From Saccharum officinarum (lineage: Eukaryota; Streptophyta; Magnoliopsida; Poales; Poaceae): a stretch of 64,000 bases of DNA. A program made the translations under genes and the position numbers. Location of the stretch: the NCBI GenBank assembly GCA_020631735.1, contig CM036159.1:98262701-98326700 (forward strand). Direction: 5' to 3'. Numbering within the stretch: the stretch's first letter is position 1; every line of letters begins with the position of its first letter. Shown piece by piece: positions 12,114 through 24,454 of this stretch. Under the pieces are notes generated by a model that was given only the letters and a program-made list of their open reading frames with translations, was not told where the DNA came from and did no database searches.

Positions 12114-13716
12114 ATGGTGGCGGCGGCCGTGGAGATGTCGCCGTACGAGGCGGCGCGGGAGCGGAATGTGCAGGAGAACAAGCGCAAGATGGAGGCGCTC
12201 AACCTGCGCCACCTCTCCGCCGTCATCAAGGAGGCCCCCAAGACCCCTTCCCCACTGGTGTTGCCTCCTCCTTTTATCTCCACCTGCTATGGTATGCGCG
12301 GTTGTTTGTCTGACTGACCTTTTGTTTTTGTTTTTGCTTTGCGGCGGAGCAGAAGCCGAAGAGGCGCAGGATCATCGAGCAGGCGGTCGTGGTTCCCTCG
12401 CCTCCCAGGAGGTCCCGCCGGCTTGCGCAACTCCCTGAGGTCAAGTACGCAGAGGTATCTGTCTTCTTTTGCCTGCTCTGTCTCGTTTTCCTTTTGGGCT
12501 CTAATAAATGCACATATTTCGCTGTTATTTTAGTGATTTCCAGACGTGTTTGTGTGGCCAATGAACATGGTAGTTTCTTATTTCGAGCTCAAGGCTTCCC
12601 ATTTCTTTCCACCGGAAACAGAGCAACATTTTATTTCTCTGCTCTTAAATTGTGGCGTGTACCAACCCATGTGGCCATCTGAAAAGAAAAAGCACAATCT
12701 GTTCAGTTTACCAAACCATGTGATTTTGGCAAAGGCAACTGCAAAGTTGAAGATTTGTGTGCCGCAACAGATTTTTTTTCTTACAAAATCGTTTCAAAAG
12801 GCATTGGTTTACAAATGTTTCTTCTGATAATCATCCTGTAATGTAACATGGCACAATAAAGAACATGTTACATCGTGCCATTTTGCCTAGCATCCATGTC
12901 ATGAACTATAAATTTGAACCATTTGTTTTTACTGACAAGTTGTATTTGCCAACAGATAGCACCACACACTGCAGATAGAATGACAAGGTATGTGGACATT
13001 TGCTTAGCTGCCTAGCCTGACCATAGGAGCTATAAACATATGCTCTGCTCCTCTTAGGTGACAATCCTGTTGTTCCGTTTCTTCCGTAGGTCTCCTAGAA
13101 AACCAGCTGACCTCATCTACCTGGCAAGAAGCGGAACAATTTCCATGAAAGCTAGGTTGGAGGCAACAAGAAAGGCCGAGGAGCTAGAATCACAGCTTGA
13201 CCCTGATATCCCATCCTTTGTGAAGGCAATGTTGCATTCACATGTGGTTCGAGGTTTTTGGCTGGTGAGTACTCAGCTCTACACCCGTTTGCTCTCCCTA
13301 GCAACTTCTTAGCTCATGCCATGTGCTGGTTTTTCTGTATGTATGATCGAAAGGGTCTCCCGAGCCATTTCTGTGACACTTACATGCCGAAGCAAGACGC
13401 CATTATCACCTTGCTGGATGAGAAGGATGAAGAATTCGACACCAACTACCTTGCCTACAAGAAGGGGCTAAGTGGCGGATGGGCTGGTTTTGCACTATGC
13501 CATGGGATTCAGGATGGAGATGCAGCTGTTTTTCAGTTGATTAAGCCCACGACCTTCAAGGTACTATATGCTTTAAGTGCAATACTGAATAACGAGTAGT
13601 TCAAAGCATGTTTTTTTTTCATTTCTAATGCTAAGTGCTCATTTACCAATGAATTCGTCTCCCAGGTGTATATCATCCGAGCAGCCTCTGATGATGGCAG
13701 TGAGCTAGATGAATGA
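12114..13716 (+). CDS. B3 DNA-binding domain protein, 236 aa, six exons (allele A)
   Basis: A nuclear DNA-binding protein of the B3 superfamily, close to the small rice B3 proteins annotated around Os05g0481400/Os03g0184500 (the exact orthologue is not proven). Exons are 12114-12257, 12353-12454, 12956-12987, 13090-13264, 13354-13560 and 13666-13716, all with GT-AG junctions and one continuous frame. The N-terminus has MSPYEAARERNVQENKRKME, then a basic, nuclear-signal-like KPKRRR and PPRRSRR. A B3 domain spans ~134-228 (SHVVRGFWLGLP, then GLSGGWAGFALCHGIQDGDA and FKVYIIR). A short acidic tail ends SDDGSELDE. The ATG at 12114 was chosen as the first in the exon; MSPYEAA (codon 8) is an alternative. 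No break is seen. A dead paralogue lies at 36987-38600. Confidence 0.93.
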
Positions 13717-14125
13717 CTGCATCACGCACAGCAGTACTAACTTAGCAGGACGTGGAAAGTGGGATTTTGAGTATTTTTAGGCTTTATCTATCAGAATTGC
13801 CCTAGTATGTATTTTATTTGTATGTTTGTTGTTATTCGGTGCTACTAGTGAGACTCCTAATTTGCAGAAGTCATAGCTTGCAAAATGCATTATGAGCTAA
13901 GTATTTTCTGGCCACTGCATGTTGCTGTCCTAATGGAAGTTTCAGAAAATGCATGGCTTGTGACTTAGGATTTAGGAACGATTCTTTCACCTAATACTTA
14001 TCCCTAAATTGATGCTTCTAGATGCAACATGCGCCAACATGTACAACAAAGCTCTAAGAATAGGACAGAGATGGCGCAAAGTCATGCTAGATATGAAATC
14101 AATCTTGAGCTCTCATACATCAGAC
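13717..14125. other. 3' region of the B3 gene
   Basis: Probable 3' UTR and convergent spacer between the B3 gene (plus) and the malectin/LRR gene (minus). No other gene is seen. Confidence 0.5.
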
Positions 14126-14480
14126 ATCAATGTCATCCTACAAACATTGAAGCCTTCAGTCCTCTCCCTTCATCATTGAACCGTGTGTGCATGGGTGCAG
14201 CATCATGCTGAGGATTAGCATCAAGGTATTTCCTCCTTGCCAGCCTCATCCAAATTACATTAGACATCAATGTCATCCTACAAACATTGAAGCCTTCAGT
14301 CTTTCATCATTGAACGTGTGTATGCAGCATCATGCAAATTAGCATCAAGGTATTGATCATCCAAATTACATTAGAATCAATGTCATTCAACATTGACTTC
14401 AGTCCTCTCCCTTCATCATGGTGTGTGCATGGGTGCAGCATCATGCTGAGGATTAGCATCAAGGTATTTCCTCCTTGCCA
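14126..14480. repeat. Three-unit ~120-bp tandem duplication, only in arm A
   Basis: A unit containing CATCAATGTCATCC, CATTGAAGCCTTCAGTC and GATTAGCATCAAGGTATT occurs three times. The middle and last units have several small internal deletions. The other arm has the unit once (48000-48090 area). It abuts the last exon of the malectin/LRR gene, whose stop codon remains intact. Confidence 0.85.
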
Positions 14481-14483
14481 GCC

Positions 14484-16864
14484 TCATTCAAATTTGTTCC
14501 CCTCAGTTCTGAAAGTTATTCATGCAAAACATATAGTCACCGTTTATGACAAAACAAAGAACCTAATAAATTGATTCACATTCTTGACACCTCAAATCAA
14601 GTCCAGCTTTGTTTTTCAGACCATCTGGTATCTTGCCCGTGAGATTGTTGTAGTTCAGGTATCTGCCATTTTTTAGAAAATGCATTAGGCAAAGAATGTA
14701 TGGAGATATTATTTGAGATACATTATGAAATGAGATATCGAGTACTGACAGCTCCTTAAGATTGACTAGTTTTTCCATTGATGGTTTGATCGTTCCACTG
14801 AATTGATTGCTATCAAGGCGCCTTTTCAAATGATGAAAAGCTTAGCATGGTTAGTAAAATTGCAGAACGAATGTTTTTTAAAAAAAAAAAATCAAGTATG
14901 CTTGAGCTTACACGGCAGTTAAGGTGTGCATGCTGCTCAAGTCAGGTATGGGGCCTGAGAGATTGTTACCACTGAGATAGCTGTAGTCACAATTTATAAG
15001 GCATTATTAGAAGGATCGTCCATCCAGTCTGCTCATACCATTGAGAGTTTAGTTTTGTGTCTATCTTACATGGTTTTCACCCCTGTCAAATTTGCAATGC
15101 TGTCGGGAAGCGATCCTGAAAGACCATGATTTTTTAGATCCCTGTATTGCAGAAAACCGGTCATATTAACACAGCAATGATCAACATTTTTCTAGCCTTT
15201 TGTTTTTACTGGACTGTAATGGCGTTCTTCCATCAGGACAAGATGTAGAACACCGATGCATTGGCCGAATTTAGCCCTTATTTTCTTTTTCTTTACACAT
15301 TGATGAGCACTGAGAACTGATGAATACCAAACGCATTGGCCGAATTTAACCAGAACGCATACAAAATACAGTTCGAACACCATTGACATTCAATTGGATT
15401 CGGCTGCCATTGTAATCTGAACACTTACAGTGACAAGACGCGCATGGGTGATCCCTGGGAGCATTCAACCCCCGTCCAAGAGTGTTGCTGTGGCAGGCAA
15501 GGGTCTCCAGCCCAGTCCGGAGGTAGGTTCTTGAGGCTCGCTGCGAGATCTTCCATTGCAACCACTGCACAAGGGAAAAGCCTAGAGCTTCTGATCGCCC
15601 AGACATTTTATCTCACAGGCCGAAGGCGACTGACAGAAATGCATACCATCTCTAGTGGCGGTCCTGCCGCCGAGCGGGACAATCTGGTAGATCTCTCCGG
15701 CGTTGATGAGCGGGCCGACGGGGGACGTCTCGTTGGGCGTGAGCAGGATCTCCGTTTTGCCGGACAGCTGCATCATGCTGGAGTAGACCATGACGCCGGC
15801 CGCGGAGGCGTTGAGCCCCCGGAAGAAGTCCTTGCCGTTGACGGCCACGTCGAAGACGCGCCAGCTGAAGGGGCTCGCGGTGCGCGAGTCCTGGAAGTAG
15901 AGCGCCACGTAGTAGGTCGCCGCTGGGAGCTCCGTCGTGGGCCACTGCACGGTGAGCTGCTTGCCCCGGCTGGTGGTGACCCCGGCCTTGAGCGCCTTGG
16001 CCGGCGGCTGGTTCCAGAAGTCGTCGGGCGAGATGGAGGAGTGGCTCTCCACCATGGGGTTGGCGTCCGCGAACGGCGCCCAGTACCGGTTGTACGGGTC
16101 ATCTGGATAGCTAGAATGCCAACCACGTCACGTCAGGATTCCCCGGCCGGCTGGCCTCACGCGCACGGCGGCGAACGGTCGAACGGGCAGGCGTACCTGA
16201 TGATCTCGCCCTTGCTGCCGAAGCGGCTGCGCGCCACGGTGCTCATGGCGAACCTGCCGAAGTCCGTGGTGTTGTACATGGAGTCGGCGAGGTCGATGAC
16301 CTCCAGCGCGGAGATGAAGGGGCTGGACTTCGTGTCGGGGCGGCGCGCCAGGCACACGCTCATGGTCCGGCCCTGCCCCTGCGCCACCATCTCGAAGTAG
16401 GTGGACATGCCGCGCCGGTAGTTGTCCGTGGTGTTGACGGCGCTCCACAGGGTGCCGTCCACGATCTGGTCGAACACGGGGGGTTCCTTGCCGCCGTCGA
16501 AGCCGCCGTAGTAGTAGGTGGTGCGGACGAGGTAGCGCGTGCCCTTGACGACGGGGAGCTGGTAGCAGTACTTGCGCGCGGTGGCGTCCGGGAAGTAGCG
16601 CAGCGTGGCGAGTATCGGGAGGAGGTGCGGCTTGTTGATGGCGGAGGCATTGCCGACGGCGGTGAAGCCCTCATCCTTGGCCCACTTGATGCTCCCTACC
16701 TGCACGTCCTTGTCCGACCCGCAGCTTATGTAGAAGCCTCTGGGCTGTGGCACGGCGGCCGCGGCGGCGGGCGGCTCTTGGGATGACGAGGAGGGGAATA
16801 AGGTGGCGGCGGTGACGACGACGAAGGCGAGGAAGAAGGGGAACGATGCGATCCGGCTTGGCAT
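14484..16864 (-). CDS. Malectin-like/LRR secreted or cell-surface protein, 525 aa, eight exons (allele A)
   Basis: A predicted extracellular carbohydrate-binding-like protein similar in layout to Arabidopsis At1g25570/At3g05990 (malectin-like domain plus LRRs, no kinase). Exons in coding order are 16864-16197, 16110-15647, 15564-15429, 15141-15070, 14980-14912, 14821-14750, 14662-14591 and 14508-14484; all junctions are GT-AG and the frame stays open. Residues ~1-28 are a signal peptide (SFPFFLAFVVVTAATLF). The malectin-like region spans ~38-385 (RGFYISCGSDKDV, RYWAPFADAN, VFDVAVNG). An LRR N-cap follows (DWAGDPCLPQQHSWTGVEC) and then four LRRs, each on a 69-72-bp exon of equal phase. The protein ends DLRTEGNKFE. 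No transmembrane or kinase region follows, so it is not a receptor kinase. Confidence 0.9.
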
Positions 16865-17106
16865 CGTAATAACATGCTAGGATCGGGAGGAGGACGATGG
16901 AGCACCCGCGAAGGGGAGGCTCCGCTCCGAAGGAGAAGACGCGAAGAAAGTGGGGCCAGCCAGGGATGCCAGAAATGTTTATGGGCTGGGGCCTCCTGAT
17001 GGGCGCCGCATGCATGCATGGCAGGCAGCCTGCAGCCCTGCACGAGGAGCGGAAGCGGCGGTGCCCGGAGGATGGCTGCTTTTGGTTTGTGCTCAAATAT
17101 AGCAAG
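16865..17106 (-). promoter_or_regulatory. Upstream region of the malectin/LRR gene
   Basis: GC-rich leader and probable promoter directly before the ATG at 16864. No TATA box is certain. The inverted-repeat similarity ends at 17106. Confidence 0.4.
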
Positions 17107-18540
17107 GTTGAAGGAGTCCGTTTCAGGGCAGGGACCATGTTTGTCTGGTGTCAGAATTGAGTATACTCGGCGCCGATGGAACTTCTGGGTTCATCATCTG
17201 ACAGTGCACACCTGGCGTTCCGGCGTCCCTTTTGACCGAACGGCGACGCGCGGAGAAGTGAAGTACTCCTCCGTAACCGACGAGGTACGGTATATCGCTG
17301 GCCAACGGGCAACGCGCCGCAGACGACGGAACAGAGGTTCGTTGCCGCAAGCTCAACGAATCTGTTCGTGCACCACATAGCCAGGCCCGCGTCGGCCCAT
17401 GGGAAAAACAAACTGGACCGTGCTGGCCAGGCGGTGCATTTTGGGCCACAACCTGGGCCTGTGCCAGTGACAAACAAGGAAAAAGTTCCTCCCTCAATTG
17501 TACACGAGCCCAAAAAGAAGACCCATTCGATGGTTTTGGATCGTGCTGTGGCAAAAGATTATGGATCTAAAAGTTGTCTACTCCAACCGGCAACGCAAAA
17601 GGAGACCCAAAAAGGGTGCAGCCCAGCCTGGACGATCTCCTCGTCCTCGGCCACAACGGCGAGCACAGGGAGCCACCGGATCCGGCGACCAAGCTCGCCA
17701 CCCCCATCTCCAACGGCATCCTGCTCCACTATGCCGTCAGCGCCATTGCCCTTCCACATCCATACACCACTTCCCTCTGCTTTGACTTTGTCGGCGACCC
17801 CGCAATGGTCAACGTCGACCGCTAGCCGTCGCACCCACACGGCCTCCCGCATGCGGCTTCCCACGCCGCCGACCTACGCCGCCTCTCCACGCGCGCCTCA
17901 GCACCCAGCACCCCGTGCACCGCGGCGCCTCCGCCACCTTCGCGGGCCCCATGCTTCTCGCCTACCCCGCCGCAGCGGGGGTGACCGTCCCCATCCGCGC
18001 CCCTCCCTCATCTCGCGCCTGCGAGCGGGTAAGGTAACCCGCCATGGTGGCCCTCCCCCACCCCTGCGGCACCCTCACCACCTCGGCAGTGGCCCTCCCC
18101 CACCTCGACGCGCCTGCTTAGGCGGCGGCGGGAGCCGAGCAGCAGCAGACGGAGATCTGGGGCGGCGGTGGGGACGTGGCGCGGATCTGGGGCGACGAGG
18201 CGGAGCCCCCCTCGATGCTGGCCGTGGCGAGGCGAAGCTGCCACGCGGCCGCCGCGTTGAGCCAGCCCCGGTCGTCCCCTTCCCTCGTGGTGATGGGCCT
18301 AGGGCTGCGTGGAGATGCAAAGAGACGGAGGGAGGACGCTTATTTGCATTCCGTGTCGCCTCCGACCAAAATGGGCCCTGTGTTTGCTACTCTGTTAGAG
18401 CCTTTTTTTTTGCCGCTAAAACACGGTGCATGATGCATTTTAGGTATGGGTTGCGTTATGCCTACGCTGTCCAAAACAGAAATAATTCCTCCCACGTCTC
18501 TCAAAGTCGATCAATCACTTGACCATCATGGCAGTTTCTC
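17107..18540. other. GC-rich region with a long but doubtful open frame
   Basis: A plus-strand frame of 384 codons (17368-18522) is open, but its product is low-complexity, rich in Pro, Arg, Ser and Ala, as expected by chance in 70% GC DNA. Another frame (17574-17825) gives LDDLLVLGHNGEHREPP and then a hydrophobic stretch and looks more protein-like, but I recognise neither. This may be a decayed gene. No counterpart is in the window. Confidence 0.25.
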
Positions 18541-18569
18541 TGGGTGTTTTTTCTTTTTTCTTTTATGTT

Positions 18570-19480
18570 TATTTTGACCGAATCTTTTAAAAATCATAGT
18601 AAATCATAGAAAAATAATTAAATAGAAAATCCAATTGTGTTGGACTTTACATGAGTATATCTACATAGTGAACATACGATATAATATGCTTTAGAACAAA
18701 GTTTTTTCCTATAACTTTAGATCTATATTTTTCTATAATTAATTCATAGATGCAGTTTCTCTGGTCCAATTATGGTGAAATTTTTATAGTGGATTAATCA
18801 TTGCACTCTTGAGCTGTAGAAAACATTTCAGGCTCATTGGATCATATATGACTGACTTATAGATTTATCTATTGATGTATCTAGGTTTATCTAGATAAAA
18901 CTATAACTCAGTAATACATGATCCAATGAGCATGAAATTTTTACTATATCTCAAGCATTCAATGATTAGCCCACTGTAAAATTTTCACCATAATTGGATA
19001 ACAGAACTGTAGCTATGAATTAGTTACAGAAAAGCTTAGATCTAAAGCTACATAAAAAACTTTATACTAAAACATACCATGTCATATATTTACTGTGTAG
19101 ATCTACTCATGTGGAGTCTAACAAAAATGTTATGCTCATTGGATCATGTATGACTGCTTTATAGATTTAATTTCATTTAAAAACTATTTAACAAACATAA
19201 ACCTAGATAAATCTATAACTCAATCATACGTGATCCAATGAGCATGAAATTTTTACTATAGCTCAAGCATGTAATTATTAGCCCACCGTACAAATTTTTA
19301 CCACAGTTGGACTTGAAAAACCGCAATTATGAATTAATTATAGAAAACATAGATTTAAAGTTACCGCAAAAACTTTGTCCTAAAGCATAGTATATCATAT
19401 GTTCACTATGTGGATTTTCTATTTTATAATTTTTCTGTGATTTACTATGATTTTTCAAAGATTCAACCGAACTAAACATA
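18570..19480. repeat. ~900-bp foldback element with nested inverted repeats
   Basis: The outer ends (~18575-18735 and ~19330-19478) are inverted copies: ATCATAGTAAATCATAGAAA at one end matches TTTCTGTGATTTACTATGAT at the other. Inside are further copies of a second module around CTCATTGGATCATATATGAC and its inverse GATCCAATGAGCATGAAATT (18835, 18920, 19135, 19235). The order is roughly A-B-B'-A'-B-B'-A', so the RNA of either strand could fold into more than one long hairpin. No target duplication or coding capacity was identified. Confidence 0.75.
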
Positions 19481-19930
19481 AAGAAAAAAAGAAAAACCAC
19501 CAAGGAAACAGCTATGGAGGTCAAGTGACCAGTTTTGAGAGATGAGAGAGGAACTATTTCTGGTTTTAGAGTTGAGGGAGGAAAAATTAACTTTCATGAT
19601 AGTTGAGAAGGCAAAATGGACTTTTTCCTAAAGACAAGCACAAGTCCAGTCCAATTCAAACAGGAAGTCCAATAGTTCTTTTTTGGTTGAAAAAAGTGGA
19701 TAAGCCCAGTTGAGACCCAAGATAGAAAAAACATTCCAACAATCAAATAATCTAACAAGTTCACACAACGAAAAGTTTTTGAATTTTTCTCAAAATTTTT
19801 ATAGATGATTTAATTAGTCCAGGTCTGTCCACGTTGGCAGATCTAGACACACAAGTGGCACCCATGATGAAAGGTTAGTATTCAAATCCTCGTTTTCATG
19901 TCAATTGTGTTCGGATTAACTAGCTGCAAA

Positions 19931-20548
19931 CAGGGGCGGAGCCAGGATTCAGATATAGGGGGGCCGGACGCACACTAAGTGTCGACAAAAATTATATAGT
20001 ACCCACACGAGATCTTGATGTCGGCTTAAAAAATTACGGAATTTGATGTTGGCTTAAAAATCTGCAATAAATTACCTTTAATCTCTTTATCTTAAAAAAT
20101 GTTACTCCCTCCGTCATATTTTGACTTTAAAATTTGTACTGAAATAATGCTTTCGACACAGTATATGCTTAGATTTGGCATAACTGGGGATCTTTATTGA
20201 GTTCAATCTATAGGTTTACGCCATTTAAAGATTCTCTTAAGTTGCCTTAATTTTTTTTGAATACGCTATATTATAGGACGAAGGAAGTAAATATCTAAAT
20301 TTTAAAGATAAGAATTGACGGAACATTCTTCATAGATCAATAATTCATGTCATATATGTATTTTATTTAGCCACTTAACATTAGATAATCAAGAGATATA
20401 TTGGAGAAAAGCAATCTAAAATTAATTAGTACATCTTGTTTATTTATAATCTCTAGTGACTAGTGAGACATAACTAAAAATAGTAATAAAAACTATGCAA
20501 CGTTGGGGGGGCCAGGCCCCTGCCCGCCCCCCCTTGTCTCCGCCCCTG
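19931..20548. mobile_element. Non-autonomous hAT-type element with a nested MITE
   Basis: Perfect 11-bp inverted ends CAGGGGCGGAG...CTCCGCCCCTG are flanked by the 8-bp duplication GCTGCAAA (19923-19930 and 20549-20556). A Stowaway-like MITE sits inside at ~20104-20290 (ACTCCCTCCGTCATATTTTG ... GACGAAGGAAGT). No transposase is seen. Confidence 0.9.
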
Positions 20549-20642
20549 GCTGCAAAGTAGGCCTGCTCAAGCTCAATGACGGTTTTGTGCTGGTTTCAGT
20601 AGTTTCTAAAACCAACCCATATAACGACGGATTAGGCGGTTT

Positions 20643-20735
20643 GGTTTTGATGGTTCAAGCGGTTTAAACCATGGCTTTATTGTCGAGTTGGTTTTGATGG
20701 TTCGAGCAGTTTAAACCCTGGCTTTATTGTCGAGC
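20643..20735. repeat. Two-copy ~47-bp tandem repeat
   Basis: GGTTTTGATGGTTC, GTTTAAACC and GGCTTTATTGTCGAG recur in the same order in two adjacent units. Confidence 0.85.
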
Positions 20736-21879
20736 GCCACCGTCGCTACTACTACTCGAACATCCACCCCGCCATGTGCATCCTGGGATGTCGTCGAATT
20801 AGTTGACAGGCACCTCAGACAGCTACAACCCGCACCGACCACCTCGACCTTCTTCGGGTCCGCGTCGTGCAGTGCATCCAGCACATCGCTCCCAATGTCT
20901 ATATTGGCTGAGTTTGGCGACAACAACCCGTTCGTCGATGGCTCCGCACGTTTTTCTTCTTCCCAAATTCTGGCAGCCACCTCCATTGCGGCTTTGCTTC
21001 ATTCGTTTTCTTCTTCGATAATGCTGGCAAGCAGACGTCCGGGCGACGAGACACTTCCCTTGGTAGGCCTCGACGCACGAATGGCCCAACGTTCTCACCC
21101 AACTGGCCAACTCGAGTTGCTAAAAAACGATACTCTCTGCTAAACTGTCTCCATTCTCGAACCCATCCACCGCAACCGCGCCGCTGCGGCATGCTGCACC
21201 ACGCTCGCACCGCCTCGCCCCGTTCCCAGGCGCCCGCATAGTGCTGCTGCCTCTCCGCGCGAGGCTGCACCTATCGGACCACCATTGCCTCCTCCACTGC
21301 AGGTGCTGCTCGTCGGGGGCAGCGAGGCCGCTCACTGCGGCCACGCAGCCGCCCCCCTGCTGCCATCCTCCTCCACTATGACAGCACAACCGGATACTGC
21401 TGTGCAGTGCTCCGTCCATCCACCGACCAGGTTTTGCTGAAAGTACATGTTGCAAGCGTATGTTTCAAGTGTTTCAGAGGTATATTGTAAGTGTTTTATA
21501 TGGATGTTGTAGAAGTAGATCGGGATGTTGCATATGTTGCAATGGCAATACACATATGTTGCAAGCGTCTGTTCAAAATGTTTCATCTGTTTTTCTAGAA
21601 GTACGTTGCAAGTGTGTTTATTTGGATGGTGCATATGTTTTGCAATGAATTTTCAAGTGTTTTCAGATTTTTTGCAACAGTTTGAGACACATATTTCAAG
21701 TGTTTTATCTATTTTCTGGCATATGTTACAAATATTTTTATCTGGATGTTTCAAATGTAGATCGGGTGTTGCCATGTTGCAATGGCGCCGGTGGCTGGCG
21801 AACAGCGCCCTGCCGCAGGGCTTCGGTGGCTACCTCGTGTCACAGAACCTCCTAATTACGATGGCCCACAAGTACACTT
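20736..21879. other. Unassigned region: GC-rich half and GTTGCAA/TTTCAA-rich half
   Basis: No gene is supported. From 20736 to 21430 the DNA is GC-rich with overlapping open frames on both strands and no recognised protein. From ~21440 to 21790 short motifs such as GTTGCAAG and TTTCAAGTG recur irregularly, a pattern common in degenerate grass transposons. Confidence 0.35.
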
Positions 21880-24354
21880 CATTGTCATAATGACCTCTGA
21901 CAGTCGTACTTATGTTCACCATAACTTAAAAGGCCTGTTTTCCTCCGAACAGGATCCAATCACAGGAGTATTGCAATATTACCACAGTTTATTCAAAATA
22001 TTCAACAGAGTAAAGTAGCGGAAGTCTTACAATAACATAGATTACAAACCAGTTTTTCAAACTTCAAACCTTATGTAACATTATTACAAACCATTAGTAG
22101 AGAAGTATCGGTAGTAACTTTATTACATCACACAAGCGAGATGCCTTGCCCAAAGGCCACACAATCTACTCGTCGTCACTGTCTTCAACCACGACGGTCA
22201 TGCAACAAGGCTCGAAGCAGACTTGTTCATGAACCGCACCTGCAACAAGGGGTTAACAAACCCTGAGTACGAGAGTACTCAACAAGACTTACCCGACTAA
22301 GGCAAAGACTCCAAGGGCATGCTAGCTTTAGGGAATCAAGGTACGGGTAGTCAAGAATCAAATTTTCTTTTGCAGAAAAGCTTACTAAGGTAAGTCCTTA
22401 TCTTCAATATTTTACTTTTACCATTGATGGTTCATTAACCAATTCTTAGGTGATCCTAATCTAGATCAAAGTAATTATCATCAAAACCTTTCTCATTCTT
22501 TCTTTCAATTCCAGTTCTTAACTACGATGTAAGTCAGGCGATCGAGTCTCCATAACCGAGGAGCAACGACGATTCAAACCGATTATACCCAGCTGGGGAC
22601 CCTAACATCACGACATATGTAGAACCGAATCTGCATATATCAACCCTCATTTAGATCTCCCAAAACCAGAACGTGTCCATCGCCACCCGAGAGTACAGTA
22701 CTCCTCGAACCCGACCAAATTCTAGCCCCGAGGGTACACGCTACTCTCGCCATCTCTCCACTCCCAGTGCGAGGTTAGACGTTCTCGTAATGGAATCACC
22801 AACATTTTGGGCTTACCCAAGGCATGATGCTAGTTGCAAAGTCTCGAACACAACAGGCTTACAACGAACGGACCTTAACTGACAAGGCGGAAACAATACA
22901 TTGAGACTCCTTTCCCAATGCATGTTAGCAGTGGCCAACCACCCGCCGATCTTTCAAATTTATTCTTATATTTCAATATTCATTCGATATGCCGTCATGG
23001 CTATGTAAACATTTCATTTAAAAGCTTAACTTCTAAGCATAGCGAAGCATACTACGCATTTTCAGTAAAACAGGTATCAAGGTTGATATTCCAATAATCA
23101 AGGATGATAATGCAGCAATTAGGTTATCACTCAACTCCTAATTACTTAATGCAGTAAACCATAATATAAATAATAAAAATATTTGTAAAACTCAAGGTAG
23201 GTTTAAATGCACGGGGCTTGCCTTGTTCGCACACGACGACTGACTCAGACTCGAGGACTCCACTGTCTGGTCCGAAACCCACCGACGATCGCTCTTCTCC
23301 GGAAGCTTGATCGACGACTTCGGCTTCTTCGAAAGCGGAGACTACACGAATACATAACATGCTTTAACATGATGCTCAATGATAAACATGATGCTTGATG
23401 AACATGCCACGGTTACGATTTGAGTACAACTTTTCTTCACGGTACAAACGTAAACAGAAAACCTACTAACTAGTAGCGACGTTTTCCCGCGGATACCAGC
23501 TTTTAACCTAACAAGTTACTAACGAGCTCAATCATGAAATTAAGGTGCCAGAGATCACAAAAGTAGTGACCTAAGGACATCACTCAATTAAAAGGCACAC
23601 AACACTTAAAGTTCTCAAAATTAATATTTATTTTCTATTTAATAATTAGGGCATAATTAGAAGTTGATCAAATTTTACCTAATCAAGCTCAAACTTTTTC
23701 TATGGGTTAAGAATGACTTACAACAGTGTTATAATAAATTTCATAATTTTTGGATAAATAAATTAATTATTAAAATTACTGGAAGTTGCATTTAATCTTT
23801 AATGAAACTAATTAATTCTACTGCTCAAAGTATTCAAATTCATGATTTAACATTTTTCCTAGATAGTTTATACATTGAAAAGCTTACACAAAAATTTTCA
23901 TGAATTTTGGAACTCTACACAATTTTTAATGAAATAAACAAATAACAACACTATTCATTTATTTGAAAAAGAAAACAAAAACGAAATCGGGCTGACTTTT
24001 CTTTTTCCCCCGCGGCCGGCCCAACCAGACGGCCCGCTCACGCGCGCCGCACGCGCGGCTCGCGACCGGCCCAGTCGCGCGGCCCAGCGCCAGCGCCGGC
24101 CTGCCTCGCGCCCGCCCGCTCACTCTCGCTGACATCGCGTCCCCACCCGTCATCGCCTTCCTCCCGCCTCCTTCGCTCTCTCCCCGACTCGGCCATGTCC
24201 GCACGGCGGCCGGCCGGTGATCACACCGCTAACGACTCAACCACCATGACCAAAACGATCTACACCACCCTACGACTCCACTACGCCCTTCTACAAGCTA
24301 AGCTCGAGCTCCGGCGACCCCTTTCCGACGACGATGGCGGACCACGGTCGACGG
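21880..24354. mobile_element. Probable second Gypsy-type LTR, cut by the gap
   Basis: Composition and phrases such as CCTGAGTACGAGAGTACTC, an AT-rich block (23600-23960) and a GC-rich block with GGCCGGCCCA (24010-24120) resemble grass Gypsy LTRs. It is not alignable with the Tekay-like LTR. Its ends, strand and family cannot be fixed because the contig ends at 24354. Confidence 0.45.
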
Positions 24355-24454
24355 NNNNNNNNNNNNNNNNNNNNNNNNNNNNNNNNNNNNNNNNNNNNNN
24401 NNNNNNNNNNNNNNNNNNNNNNNNNNNNNNNNNNNNNNNNNNNNNNNNNNNNNN
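24355..24454. other. Assembly gap, 100 N (A/B)
   Basis: Exactly 100 N, the conventional size for a gap of unknown length. Confidence 1.

Larger units (their letters stand above)
342..17106 (+). repeat. Left arm of a ~17-kb inverted repeat
   Basis: This stretch matches the reverse complement of 45329-62630 nearly base for base. Paired landmarks are the B3 gene (12114-13716 and 48472-50074), the malectin/LRR gene, the L1 fragment and the Gypsy LTR. The coordinate sum of matching positions is about 62966-62968 near the LTR, 63040 near 8 kb, 62183-62188 from 9.6 to 14.2 kb and 62426-62432 from 14.5 to 16.9 kb. The steps mark true length differences: ~76 bp in a hAT element, ~850 bp lost at 9315/9316, and ~238 bp of tandem duplication near 14.2 kb. 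Similarity stops at 17106 only because contig C ends there at a gap. Confidence 0.95.

Noticed and set aside
15444..16400. A 318-codon plus-strand gene
   Set aside because: It is the antisense of exons 1-3 of the malectin/LRR gene; GC-rich codons leave the opposite strand open.
14484..16864. LRR receptor-like kinase
   Set aside because: A stop follows the last LRR exon and no transmembrane or kinase sequence lies downstream before the convergent B3 gene.
17368..18522. A 384-codon plus-strand gene
   Set aside because: The product is low-complexity Pro/Arg/Ser/Ala in very GC-rich DNA, with no domain and no conserved start context; listed only as a doubtful frame.
20727..21143. 138-codon plus-strand gene
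   Set aside because: Ser/Thr-rich, overlapped by similar frames on both strands, and no recognised motif.
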